A stretch of 64,000 nucleotides of DNA from Paraburkholderia fungorum (lineage in GTDB: Bacteria; Pseudomonadota; Gammaproteobacteria; Burkholderiales; Burkholderiaceae). This document shows positions 9,369-17,962 of the stretch, piece by piece. The notes under the pieces were generated by a model, which saw only the letters and a program-made list of their open reading frames with translations, searched no databases and was not told where the DNA came from. The stretch is taken from NCBI RefSeq assembly GCF_902833645.1, contig NZ_CADFGE010000002.1, positions 251,158-315,157 of the forward strand. The letters are read 5' to 3'. Made by a program: the position numbers and the translations under genes. Position 1 is the stretch's first letter; each line of letters opens with the position of its first letter.

Positions 9369-9987
9369 TTACATTCGCGACGGTCAGGAGATCTATCGCC
9401 AATCCTTCGCGACGATACGTGCTGAGGCCGATCTTTCGCGTATTCCCGCCGACCTCGAAAAACTCGCGGTGCGTGTGATCCACGCCTGCGGCATGGTAGA
9501 CGTCATTGAAGACCTGCGGTTTTCCGCGGGGGCGGGCGCCGCGGGCCGCACGGCGCTGGCACAAGGCGCGCCGATTCTGTGCGACGCCGGCATGGTGGCG
9601 CAGGGCATCACGCGCGCACGATTGCCCGCCAACAACGAAGTGATCTGCACGCTCACGCATCAGGACGTGCCCGCGCTCGCGCGCGAACTCGGCAATACGC
9701 GTTCGGCCGCCGCGCTCGAATTGTGGCGGCCGCATCTGGCCGGCAGCCTCGTGGTGATCGGCAATGCGCCGACCGCCCTCTTCTATCTGCTAGACATGCT
9801 CGACGACGATGCGCCGAAACCCGCGCTGATTCTTGGTTTTCCGGTCGGCTTTGTCGGCGCTGCCGAATCGAAAGCGATGCTGGCGGAAAATAGCCGCGGT
9901 GTGCCCTACGTCGTGATTCATGGCCGGCGCGGTGGCAGCGCGATGGCCGCCGCCGCGGTGAATGCGCTGGCGACGGAGGTCGAGTAA
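9361..9987 (+). CDS. cobH: Precorrin-8X methylmutase
   Basis: A 208-residue CobH/CbiC-type enzyme that moves the methyl group from C11 to C12 to make hydrogenobyrinate. Family landmarks: MLDYIRDGQEIYRQSFATIR at the N-terminus, the catalytic-histidine segment VRVIHACGMVD, and ILGFPVGFVGAAESK and PYVVIHGRRGGSAMAAAAVNA near the C-terminus. The frame is open further upstream, but the ATG at 9361 gives the canonical N-terminus and overlaps the cobG stop. The gene ends with TAA directly abutting the ATG of cobI. Confidence 0.95.
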   Translation: MLDYIRDGQEIYRQSFATIRAEADLSRIPADLEKLAVRVIHACGMVDVIEDLRFSAGAGAAGRTALAQGAPILCDAGMVAQGITRARLPANNEVICTLTHQDVPALARELGNTRSAAALELWRPHLAGSLVVIGNAPTALFYLLDMLDDDAPKPALILGFPVGFVGAAESKAMLAENSRGVPYVVIHGRRGGSAMAAAAVNALATEVE

Positions 9988-10719
9988 ATGACCGTGCGAG
10001 GACGTTTATTCGGTCTGGGTGTCGGCCCCGGCGACCCGGAACTCATCACGCTAAAAGCGCTGCGCGTGCTGAAAGCGGCCCCCGTCGTCGCGTATTTCGT
10101 CGCGAAGGGTAAAAAGGGCAATGCCTTCAGCATCATCGAGGCACATCTGCATGACGCTCAGCAGCATCTGCCGCTCGTGTATCCCGTCACGACCGAAGCG
10201 CTCGAACCGCCGCTTTCGTATGAAGCGATCATCGCCGATTTCTACGACACCGCCGCGGAGATCGTTGCCGGCCATCTCGACGCCGGCCGCGACGTCGCGG
10301 TGATTTGCGAAGGCGACCCGTTTTTCTACGGCTCGTATATGTATCTGCATGACCGCCTTGCCGCGCGGTTCGAGGCCGAAGTGGTACCGGGCGTGTGTTC
10401 GATGCTGGGCGGTGCGGCCGTTCTCGGCGCGCCGCTGGTGTATCGCAATCAGAGTCTGTCGGTGCTCTCCGGCGTGCTGCCCGAGGACGAATTGCGCCGG
10501 CGTCTCGCCGATGCCGACGCCGCGGTCATCATGAAACTCGGCCGCAATTTCGAAAAGGTGCGGCGCGTGCTCGTCGAACTGGGGCTCGCGCATCGGGCGC
10601 TTTACGTCGAACGCGCGACCATGGGTAATCAACGTATTGTGGCCCTCGACGAAGTCGACCCGATGGCCTCGCCGTATTTCTCGCTGCTTGTGGTGCCGGG
10701 GGAAAAATGGCAAGGATGA
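9988..10719 (+). CDS. cobI: Precorrin-2 C20-methyltransferase
   Basis: A 243-residue SAM-dependent tetrapyrrole methyltransferase. The motif [20 protein letters not shown] is at the N-terminus, then [20 protein letters not shown] and [14 protein letters not shown], and [15 protein letters not shown] in the C-terminal half. It adds the C20 methyl group, the first committed step towards the corrin ring from precorrin-2. The start immediately follows the cobH stop. The last 13 bases overlap the next gene, giving a tight cobG-H-I-J operon under the riboswitch. Confidence 0.95.
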   Translation: MTVRGRLFGLGVGPGDPELITLKALRVLKAAPVVAYFVAKGKKGNAFSIIEAHLHDAQQHLPLVYPVTTEALEPPLSYEAIIADFYDTAAEIVAGHLDAGRDVAVICEGDPFFYGSYMYLHDRLAARFEAEVVPGVCSMLGGAAVLGAPLVYRNQSLSVLSGVLPEDELRRRLADADAAVIMKLGRNFEKVRRVLVELGLAHRALYVERATMGNQRIVALDEVDPMASPYFSLLVVPGEKWQG

Positions 10720-12515
10720 CGCCGCCCGCCATCGTCATTCTCGGCACGGGCGCGTTGGCAACCGCACGGCGTATCCAGACGCTGCATGCCGGTTCCCAGG
10801 TGCACGCCTTGCAGGGGCGCGTCGAAGCTGACGTCTCGTATGCGGAACTCCGCGCGCATCTGTGCGATCTGTATGCGCGGGGAACGCCGATCGTTGCGCT
10901 GTGCGCCGCCGGTATCGTGATTCGCTGCATTGCGCCCTTGCTGTCGAACAAGGGCGTCGAGCCGCCCGTGCTGGCCGTCGCGGAAGATGGCAGCGCGGTC
11001 GTGCCATTGCTCGGCGGCCTTGCAGGCGTCAACGTGATGGCGCGTGAGATCGCGGCTGAATTGGCTGTGCCGCCTGCGATTACGACCAGTGGCGAACTGC
11101 GCTTCGGCACCTGCGTGCTCAATCCACCCGAAGGTTATGCACTCGCCGATATCGCGCAAGGCAAGCGCTTTGTTTCAGACCTGCTCGCTGGAGAAAGCAC
11201 GCGAATCGAGGGCGAAGCGCCGTGGCTCGACGATGCGCAACTGCCGCGCTCCGAATCGGCACGTCTCGCGATTCGCGTGACACCCCGTGCGTGGGAAGGG
11301 CGTGATGATGAGTTGGTGATTCATCCTCGGAGCGTGGTGGCGGCAGTCACCGTGCCGGGTGCGGGTGCGGGTGCTAGTTCTGGCTCGCCCTCTGCTACGA
11401 ACGCAAACCTCAGCGCAAATTCCAGATCCGATTCCCGGACGGGTTCAGGCGCGCGGATCGCGGCGTTGGTGCGCGACGCATTGGACACGCACGGTCTTGC
11501 GCCGCTTTCGCTCGCGGCATTGCTGGCGCCTTCCGAACACATGTTGGACCCGGCGCTCGCCGATGCCGCAGCGAGCCTGAACGTGCCGCTGCGTTTTGCC
11601 CAGCCGCGCCCGCAGGACGGCGAACCGCCGAGCAATCTGCTGCACGCCGCGCTGCGCGTCCCTTATCAAACGCTGCACGACGACGCGGACGCAGGCGTTG
11701 CCCTCGCGTTGGCCGCGCTGGCCATCGACCCGCACACGATTGGCCGCGCGCGCGGCCGCCTGACCGTGATCGGCCTGGGCCCTGGCCGCGCCGACCTGAT
11801 GGTGCCCGCCGCACGAACCGCGCTGAACGAAGCCACCGATATCCTCGGCTACGAAACCTACGTGAAAATGGCCGGCCCGTTGCGCGCCGATCAACGCGTG
11901 CACGGCACCGACAATCGCGAGGAAATGCAGCGGGCCCGCCATGCGTTCGAACTTGCTGGCACAGGACGGTCGGTGGTGATGGTGTCGTCGGGCGATCCTG
12001 GCGTGTTCGCGATGGCGGCTGCGGTGCTTGAGGCGCTCGAAGAAGGCGGTTCGGCGAACGCCGATTGGCGTGCGGTCGAACTCGCCATCGTGCCGGGGGT
12101 GTCGGCAGCCATGGCGACTGCCGCACAGGCCGGCGCGCCGTTGGGTCACGATTTCTGCATGCTGTCGCTATCCGACAATCTGAAACCGTGGACCATCATC
12201 GAAAAGCGCCTCCGGCATGCGGCCGAAGCGGATCTGGTGATGGCTTTCTATAACCCGATCTCGCGCGCACGACCGTGGCAACTGGATAAGGCACTGGATA
12301 TCCTGCGGGAATATCGCACGGCAGCAACGAAGGTGGTACTCGGTCGCGATATCGGCAGACCGGGCGGCACGCTGCGTACGATCACGCTAAGAGAACTGCG
12401 CTCGTCCGATGTGGATATGCGGACGATGGTGATCATCGGCTCGTCGACCACGCGCGGGTTTACCAACGGCGTCGACGGTGGCGAGTGGGTGTATACGCCG
12501 CGCTGGTATGAGTGA
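10707..12515 (+). CDS. cobJ: CbiG - CobJ fusion (cobalt-precorrin-5A hydrolase-like / precorrin-3B C17-methyltransferase)
   Basis: A 602-residue fusion. Residues about 5-125 are the CbiG N-terminal domain ([15 protein letters not shown] and [19 protein letters not shown]). Residues about 215-245 are a Gly/Ala/Ser-rich linker. Residues about 245-340 are the CbiG C-terminal/CobE-like domain. From about 350 to the end is CobJ, with [18 protein letters not shown] and [17 protein letters not shown]. CobJ performs C17 methylation and ring contraction. CbiG in the oxygen-independent pathway opens the lactone and releases acetaldehyde. Having both in an operon with the oxygen-dependent CobG is a mosaic layout. 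The ATG at 10707 overlaps cobI. A second ATG (10716) lies just inside. Confidence 0.93.
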   Translation: MARMTPPAIVILGTGALATARRIQTLHAGSQVHALQGRVEADVSYAELRAHLCDLYARGTPIVALCAAGIVIRCIAPLLSNKGVEPPVLAVAEDGSAVVPLLGGLAGVNVMAREIAAELAVPPAITTSGELRFGTCVLNPPEGYALADIAQGKRFVSDLLAGESTRIEGEAPWLDDAQLPRSESARLAIRVTPRAWEGRDDELVIHPRSVVAAVTVPGAGAGASSGSPSATNANLSANSRSDSRTGSGARIAALVRDALDTHGLAPLSLAALLAPSEHMLDPALADAAASLNVPLRFAQPRPQDGEPPSNLLHAALRVPYQTLHDDADAGVALALAALAIDPHTIGRARGRLTVIGLGPGRADLMVPAARTALNEATDILGYETYVKMAGPLRADQRVHGTDNREEMQRARHAFELAGTGRSVVMVSSGDPGVFAMAAAVLEALEEGGSANADWRAVELAIVPGVSAAMATAAQAGAPLGHDFCMLSLSDNLKPWTIIEKRLRHAAEADLVMAFYNPISRARPWQLDKALDILREYRTAATKVVLGRDIGRPGGTLRTITLRELRSSDVDMRTMVIIGSSTTRGFTNGVDGGEWVYTPRWYE

Positions 12516-12535
12516 GCGGTCGGCTCGCTCATACC
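12505..12535 (+). terminator. Stem-loop overlapping the cobJ stop codon
   Basis: Thirteen-base arms (GGTATGAGTGAGC and GCTCGCTCATACC) pair with one G-T wobble around a five-base loop. The left arm contains the TGA stop of cobJ. No T-run follows on either strand, so it is not a classic intrinsic terminator. It may still end the cob message or protect its 3' end. The gene on the other strand stops at 12588. Confidence 0.45.
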
Positions 12536-12587
12536 ACCCTCCTTTGGGGTAGCCGCCTGGTTCAACAAAGGCGCCCCGCTTAGCCCG

Positions 12588-15212
12588 CTAAGCCGCCACT
12601 TTCAGATCGTCAATCGCCCGCTGCCGCACCCCCAGATCGTCCCAAAGCTCCGGATGGCACGTGAACACCAGAATCTGGTGCCGCGTGGCCGCGTCGATCA
12701 ATGCGCGCTTGATCGCGTCGCGCCGTGCCGCATCGGTATGCACGGCGGCATCGTCGAGCATCAGCAAGGTCGGGCGTCCCGATGCCTGCAACAGATCCGC
12801 ATAGGCGAGCCGCGTCAGGATGCCCAACTGTTCGCGCGTGCCGAAACTCAACGCATCGAGCGTATCCGCTCGACCATAACGATCCAGCGTCGCGGGACTC
12901 AGATCGTCGCCGAGCGCGATCGTCGACTGCGGAAAAATCCGCTTCAGGTAGTGTCCGAGGCGTTCGGTCAACGGCGCGCGCAGTTGGGCCACCGCGGCAT
13001 CGCGTTCGTCGACTAGCACCTCGTCGAGCAAACTCAACGCACCTGCCCGCAAGCTCAGTTCGTCTTTACGGCGCGTGGCCTGTTCCAGCGAAGCGTTCAC
13101 GGCGGCGAGACGTTCGCCAAGCCCGGACGCGCCAACCGTCTCCAGTTGACTGCGCAATTGCGCAATCCGCACCTGCCGCTCATGCTGCTCGTTGCGCGCA
13201 AGCTCAGCCGACGCGCGATAGCGTTTCGCTTCAGCCGCCGGATCGTCGAGACGCGCCGCTTCCAGTTCGCGCTCACGTCCTTCGAGCTGTTTTTTCAGCG
13301 CTTCGACCTGCACACGCTGCTCGACGATTTTCGTCTGCCACTGCGCACGGTTGCGGCAAAACGCTTCGTCGCCCAGTTGGGCTTCCTTGCGCTGCAACTG
13401 AACCGCGAGCGACTCTGTCGTTGCGGTAGCGGTGGATCTGCTTTCCGCGGCCTGCGCCAGCACCTTTCTGGCGGCTTCCAATGCATCGCGCGCGATGTCG
13501 GCATTGCGGCGAGCTTCGTCGAGCGGCAGCGCAGCGGACGCATCGGGCAATAGCGCCAGCCGCTCATTCGAGGTCTGCAAACGTGCAGCAGCCGTCGCCA
13601 GGGCGGCACGCAACGCGTCGATACCGTGCGGCGCATGCACTTCGAGAATCTTCGCCTGACTTTTCTGCTGCGCGACCAGCGTCTTCCACTGCTCGTGCCG
13701 GGCCTCGGCCTCGCCCAGCGACGCCACGCCCAGCGCCTGCAATAACTGCGCATGACGAGCTTCGAGCGACGCCAGCTCGGACAACTGCGCCGACAGATCG
13801 GACACGCCCGGAATCACGCGCAATTCGCCAAGCTCGCCAAGGCCGATCCGCTTCTCCTCATCGACCCGTAACACACCATCACCGCTTACCTGCGTATCGC
13901 CGACGCTAATCGCACCCGTCAGCCGGTATTCGATGCGCGTCATCGCCGCTTCGGTACGCGCGCGCAGCACGGTCAATTCGGCATCGAACGATTGCAGCCG
14001 CTTCAACTGCGCTGCGTCGATTTCGAGCGCGGCAGCCGCGCGCGTCGCCTCCAGCACGGTCTCATTTGCCTTGTCGGCAGCCACAATCGCTGCTTCAAGC
14101 CGCTCGCTTTCGGCACGGTGCAGCGCAATCTGACTGCGCAGATCGCCCGCGGTCACTGCGGCGTTCGCCAGTTCCTGCGCACGCGTGGCGTCGGCATACA
14201 CCTGCTCGAGTTGCGTCACGCTCGCCTGAGCCTGCGCATGTTCGTTCTGTATCGCCGCCACGTTGGCGCGCGCGGCATCGAGTTGCTGCCTCTCGCGTGC
14301 GACGGCCGCCTCCAGTTCGTTCGCCGCCTGCTCCTGTTGCAGCGAGAGGGCCAGTTCCGCGTCCTTCAATTGCAACGACTGTGAGAGCGCCTGAAGACTA
14401 CGCTCGAGTTCCGCCGCGGCATCGGCACGCTGTTGCGCCTGCACCGCTTTCTGCTCGTGAAGCTCCCAGGGGCGTTTGCGTTGCGCGTCGTCGAAAGCTT
14501 CCTGCTGCGCGGCAAGCCGCACGATGTTGTCGTCGAATTGCTGGCGCTGCTGCTCCAGTTCGCCGCGTTCTTGCTGGAGCGCCGCCAACGCCTGTTCGGC
14601 CTCGGCCAACGGCCCGGTGGACTTCTGCGTACGCGCGGTAAGCAGTTGCCGCAATTCGCGCTGCACGGCAGCGATCAACGCGTCCTCGCCCGCGGACTCG
14701 CTGCTGCCCGAGAGCTGTGAAAGCGCGTCGCGCAGATACTGCGCCGCGTGCCCGGTGGAGTCGCGCACCTCCTGCGTGGCGCCCTGCTGGACCCACAACA
14801 AACCGGGGACGCCGGCGTTTTCCGCCTTGAGCGGCCCACGCGCGGCACGCGAAAAGCCGAGCAACGCGGCGAGCTTGTCTTCGGCTTCATCTTCACCGAA
14901 CACCGCCTGACCGATTTTCAACTCACAGCGCTGCCGTGTGACGAACTGCTTCGACAGGCGGCACGCCGTGCCGTCCAGATCGAACGTCACTTCAACCGAG
15001 GGCTGCCCACCTGCCTTGCCCCACGGCAACAGGTCCTTCAGATGCGAAGCCTTGTAGCGTTCGAGGAACACCGCTCGCACGGCTTCGGCGATCGTGCTTT
15101 TGCCCGCCTCGTTCGGACCGGTGAACAGGTTGAGCCCGGGCTGCAGATCGTCGATGACAAGGCGGCCGGTGAACTGCCTGAATTCCTGAATCGCAATACT
15201 TTCCAGCTTCAT
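12588..15212 (-). CDS. Rad50/SbcC-like (YhaN-type) SMC-family ATPase
   Basis: An 874-residue ATPase of the Rad50/SbcC class. The N-terminus MKLESIAIQEFRQFTGR leads to the Walker A motif GPNEAGKS near residue 35. Residues about 190-420 and 540-700 are long, Ala/Glu/Gln-rich coiled coils separated by a central region that may act as hinge. The C-terminus carries the signature-like LSFGTREQLGILTRLAYADLL and the Walker B segment LLMLDDAAVHTD, then VFTCHPELW. It overlaps the preceding phosphoesterase gene by the bases ATGA. The pair is therefore a nuclease complex resembling Mre11-Rad50 or YhaO-YhaN, acting on DNA ends or hairpins. It is shorter than E. coli SbcC (about 1050 residues). Confidence 0.88.
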   Translation of the reverse strand: MKLESIAIQEFRQFTGRLVIDDLQPGLNLFTGPNEAGKSTIAEAVRAVFLERYKASHLKDLLPWGKAGGQPSVEVTFDLDGTACRLSKQFVTRQRCELKIGQAVFGEDEAEDKLAALLGFSRAARGPLKAENAGVPGLLWVQQGATQEVRDSTGHAAQYLRDALSQLSGSSESAGEDALIAAVQRELRQLLTARTQKSTGPLAEAEQALAALQQERGELEQQRQQFDDNIVRLAAQQEAFDDAQRKRPWELHEQKAVQAQQRADAAAELERSLQALSQSLQLKDAELALSLQQEQAANELEAAVARERQQLDAARANVAAIQNEHAQAQASVTQLEQVYADATRAQELANAAVTAGDLRSQIALHRAESERLEAAIVAADKANETVLEATRAAAALEIDAAQLKRLQSFDAELTVLRARTEAAMTRIEYRLTGAISVGDTQVSGDGVLRVDEEKRIGLGELGELRVIPGVSDLSAQLSELASLEARHAQLLQALGVASLGEAEARHEQWKTLVAQQKSQAKILEVHAPHGIDALRAALATAAARLQTSNERLALLPDASAALPLDEARRNADIARDALEAARKVLAQAAESRSTATATTESLAVQLQRKEAQLGDEAFCRNRAQWQTKIVEQRVQVEALKKQLEGRERELEAARLDDPAAEAKRYRASAELARNEQHERQVRIAQLRSQLETVGASGLGERLAAVNASLEQATRRKDELSLRAGALSLLDEVLVDERDAAVAQLRAPLTERLGHYLKRIFPQSTIALGDDLSPATLDRYGRADTLDALSFGTREQLGILTRLAYADLLQASGRPTLLMLDDAAVHTDAARRDAIKRALIDAATRHQILVFTCHPELWDDLGVRQRAIDDLKVAA

Positions 15213-16351
15213 GCGGACCTCGCTTCGCGCGGCAGTTCACGTTGAAAACGCGCGAGAAGCAATAACGCCTCCGCCGCGCGCTTGACCTTCTGCGGGTCGG
15301 ACTGCGGGTCTTCCTGCAAGCTTCGCAGACGCGCCACCACCTTCGCGAGGTAGCCGCTCTGCGCGCCGAGTTCGGCGAGGTCGGCGGCGGTAGGCAGCAC
15401 CTGCAGGCCGCTCAGATCGACGCGCAGCGCGCGCACCCGCGCGCGGGTTTCTTCCACCGCGACGCGAATCGCCTCCGCGTCGGCCAACGCGGCCGTGCCG
15501 CTTACCGTGACCCGCAGCACGTCGTGACTGCCCAATGCGCCAAGGCGCGTTCTGAGCGAATCCACATCCGTCGGCACCGAGATCGTTTCCTCCCAGCGAT
15601 GCCATTGATATTTCCCCACCCGCACCGCTTCGACGGCCGGTACGGCGCCAGGCTCGCTCAGCGTGACATCGAGCATGAAGCCCGGCTCGTTGGCGCGAAA
15701 CCGGTCCTGCTCGTGCGTACCGGCATACCAGGTACGCTCGTCGACCCGCAGATGGCCGTGCCAGTCGCCGAGCGCAAGATAGTCCAGACGGGCGCTGGCA
15801 GCACGCGTCGCAGCGATGGGGTTCGACGAATCGATACCCTCCTGCAGGATTCCGCTCACGCTGCCATGCGCGAGTCCGATGCGGTGATAGCCCGGCGGCG
15901 TTTCGGTTGTGTCGAAGAAGCCCGTGGTGTCGTCGTAGGTGATGCGTTGCGTGAGCGGCGCGCACAGCAATGCGCATTGGCAGGCGTCGAGGGTCACCAC
16001 GCCGGGTTCGAGCACCACCGCCACGTTCGGCGCGATGCAGTTCAGGCGCTGTGCACGGGTCCACACGCTCTCGACCAGCGCGGCATCGTGATTGCCGGGC
16101 AGCATGATCCATGGGCCGGAAAATGCCTGCAACGCGCCGAACAGACGGCGAATCACTGTATCCGAGACGGTCTGCAAGTCGAATACGTCGCCCGCGACCA
16201 GCACGGCGTCGACCTTGCGCGCGGCGGCTTCCCCGGCGATCCGCCGCACGGTTTCGAAGCGCGCTTCCGCGAGGTGCGCGGCATCGTCCGGCTCGAACTG
16301 GCCGAACTGCGTGCCTATCTGCCAGTCCGCGGTGTGCAGAAACCTGATCAC
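15209..16351 (-). CDS. SbcD/Mre11-like metallophosphoesterase (nuclease subunit)
   Basis: A protein of about 380 residues of the calcineurin-like phosphoesterase superfamily. Motifs in order: FLHTADWQIG, LVAGDVFD, MLPGNHD and LALGDWHGH. Motif I reads D-W-Q where Mre11 and SbcD have D-x-H, so one metal ligand is a glutamine. The frame extends to an ATG at 16387, but a strong GGAGG lies five bases upstream of the GTG at 16351, which starts directly before the beta strand VIRFLHTADW; I take that as the start. It is coupled by a four-base overlap to the Rad50-like gene. Likely the nuclease partner in DNA double-strand-end processing. Confidence 0.87.
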   Translation of the reverse strand: MIRFLHTADWQIGTQFGQFEPDDAAHLAEARFETVRRIAGEAAARKVDAVLVAGDVFDLQTVSDTVIRRLFGALQAFSGPWIMLPGNHDAALVESVWTRAQRLNCIAPNVAVVLEPGVVTLDACQCALLCAPLTQRITYDDTTGFFDTTETPPGYHRIGLAHGSVSGILQEGIDSSNPIAATRAASARLDYLALGDWHGHLRVDERTWYAGTHEQDRFRANEPGFMLDVTLSEPGAVPAVEAVRVGKYQWHRWEETISVPTDVDSLRTRLGALGSHDVLRVTVSGTAALADAEAIRVAVEETRARVRALRVDLSGLQVLPTAADLAELGAQSGYLAKVVARLRSLQEDPQSDPQKVKRAAEALLLLARFQRELPREARSA

Positions 16352-16544
16352 TGTGCCTCCATTCCGTTCAATTGCCTCGTGACTCAACCGTCATTCGGCG
16401 CTCATGTTACCGCGCCGGCCGCTCAAAGAAAGTCCCGGGCCGGTGCCACGCAGCAGGAACAGCAGCGCTACACTCGCGTTTCTGGACGATCGGATCAATC
16501 GCACCGCAACATTTAATCGACCTGCCCACGCTGCCCTGCTGCCG

Positions 16545-17825
16545 ATGAACAAAGAAACCGACCTGAAGAAGGCCAAACGCACCCCCTTGCTGTTGCTGGC
16601 GGCCGCCACCTGCATTTTTGTCGTAACCGCTTTCATGCCACGTGGCCTCTGGGTGGACGGCATCAAGGCCGTGGCGGAAGCCGCCATGGTCGGCGCGCTC
16701 GCCGACTGGTTCGCGGTGGCCGCGCTGTTTCGCCGTGTGCCGATCCCGCTCGTCTCCGCGCACACCGCGATCATTCCAAGGAACAAGTACAAGATCGCCG
16801 ACAACCTCGCGGTGTTCGTGCAGGACAAGTTTCTGGACGTGCCCTCGCTGGTCGGGCTGATCCAGAAGCACGACCCGGCGCAAAGCATCACCGGCTGGCT
16901 GACGAAGCCGGCCAACACCGCGCGCCTGGGCGACTACGTGGTCAGGCTGACGGGCGGCATTCTCGAGCTGACCGACGACGTGCGCATCCAGGTCTTCATC
17001 AAGGACGCCTTGCGCGACGTGCTGGCCAAAGTCGATCTGTCGCAATCCATGGGTGCGATTCTCGACACGCTCACCAAAGACGGCCGCCACCAGGAACTGC
17101 TCGATGCCGGCATCGAACAGGTCGTGGCGCTGCTGAGCGAGCCGCAGGCGCGCGAGTTTATCGCGGAACGCATCGTCGAGTGGGTGAAGAACGAGTATCC
17201 GAAGATGGAGATGATCCTGCCGTCCGCATGGCTAGGCGAGAAAGGCGCCGAAACGATCGCCAATGTCGTGAACCGGATGCTCGAGCAGATCAGCGAGAAC
17301 CCCACCCATCAGTTGCGCCAGAAGTTCGACGAAGCCGCGCAGAAGCTGATCGTCAAACTCAAGAGCGATCCCGCCTTCCTGCAAAAAGGCGAGGAACTGA
17401 AGCGCTATCTGGTGGAAGGCGAAGCGCTGAGCACGTATGTGAAGGACATGTGGGGCGAATTGCGCGCATGGCTCAAGCGCGACCTGCAAAGCAGCGATTC
17501 GGCCCTGCATGCCCGGGTGATGGCCATGGGCCAATGGGTGGGCCGGGAATTGGCGCACGACCCCGCGCTGCGCCAGTCGCTCAACGACCACATGGAAGAA
17601 GTGGCGCGCGGCATGGCGCCGGACTTCGCCCAATTCCTCACGCGCCACATCAGCGATACCGTGAAGAACTGGGACTCACGCGAAATGTCACGGCAAGTCG
17701 AGTTGAATATCGGCAAGGATTTGCAGTACATCCGCATCAACGGGACGATCGTGGGCGGCTTCATCGGTTTGCTGCTGTATGCGAGTTCGCGCCTGTTCGA
17801 ACTGTTGCGGCTGCACCTGGGCTAG
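16545..17825 (+). CDS. DUF445 family inner-membrane protein (YjiN-like)
   Basis: A protein of 426 residues. A hydrophobic segment (LLLLAAATCIFVVTAFMP) is followed by the family hallmark VAEAAMVGALADWFAVAALFRR. A long, mostly helical soluble region (about 75-390) follows, with a second membrane segment at the very C-terminus (VGGFIGLLLYASSRLFELL). This matches the DUF445 family, including E. coli YjiN. The function is not established. The frame extends upstream to 16404, but the ATG at 16545 immediately precedes the conserved part. It stands alone, 137 bases before the PerM-like gene in the same direction. Confidence 0.88.
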   Translation: MNKETDLKKAKRTPLLLLAAATCIFVVTAFMPRGLWVDGIKAVAEAAMVGALADWFAVAALFRRVPIPLVSAHTAIIPRNKYKIADNLAVFVQDKFLDVPSLVGLIQKHDPAQSITGWLTKPANTARLGDYVVRLTGGILELTDDVRIQVFIKDALRDVLAKVDLSQSMGAILDTLTKDGRHQELLDAGIEQVVALLSEPQAREFIAERIVEWVKNEYPKMEMILPSAWLGEKGAETIANVVNRMLEQISENPTHQLRQKFDEAAQKLIVKLKSDPAFLQKGEELKRYLVEGEALSTYVKDMWGELRAWLKRDLQSSDSALHARVMAMGQWVGRELAHDPALRQSLNDHMEEVARGMAPDFAQFLTRHISDTVKNWDSREMSRQVELNIGKDLQYIRINGTIVGGFIGLLLYASSRLFELLRLHLG

Positions 17826-17962
17826 GCGGAAACGGCGCTGCCCGTCAAAACGCCTACAATCCAGGCATATGAATTGCTCGGGCGCTTTATCCATCCGCCG
17901 CCTTGCCATTCGCGCGTGCCTCCAGACCAAGCGGCAGCGCCACCCTATCGAGAAGTGTGCTT

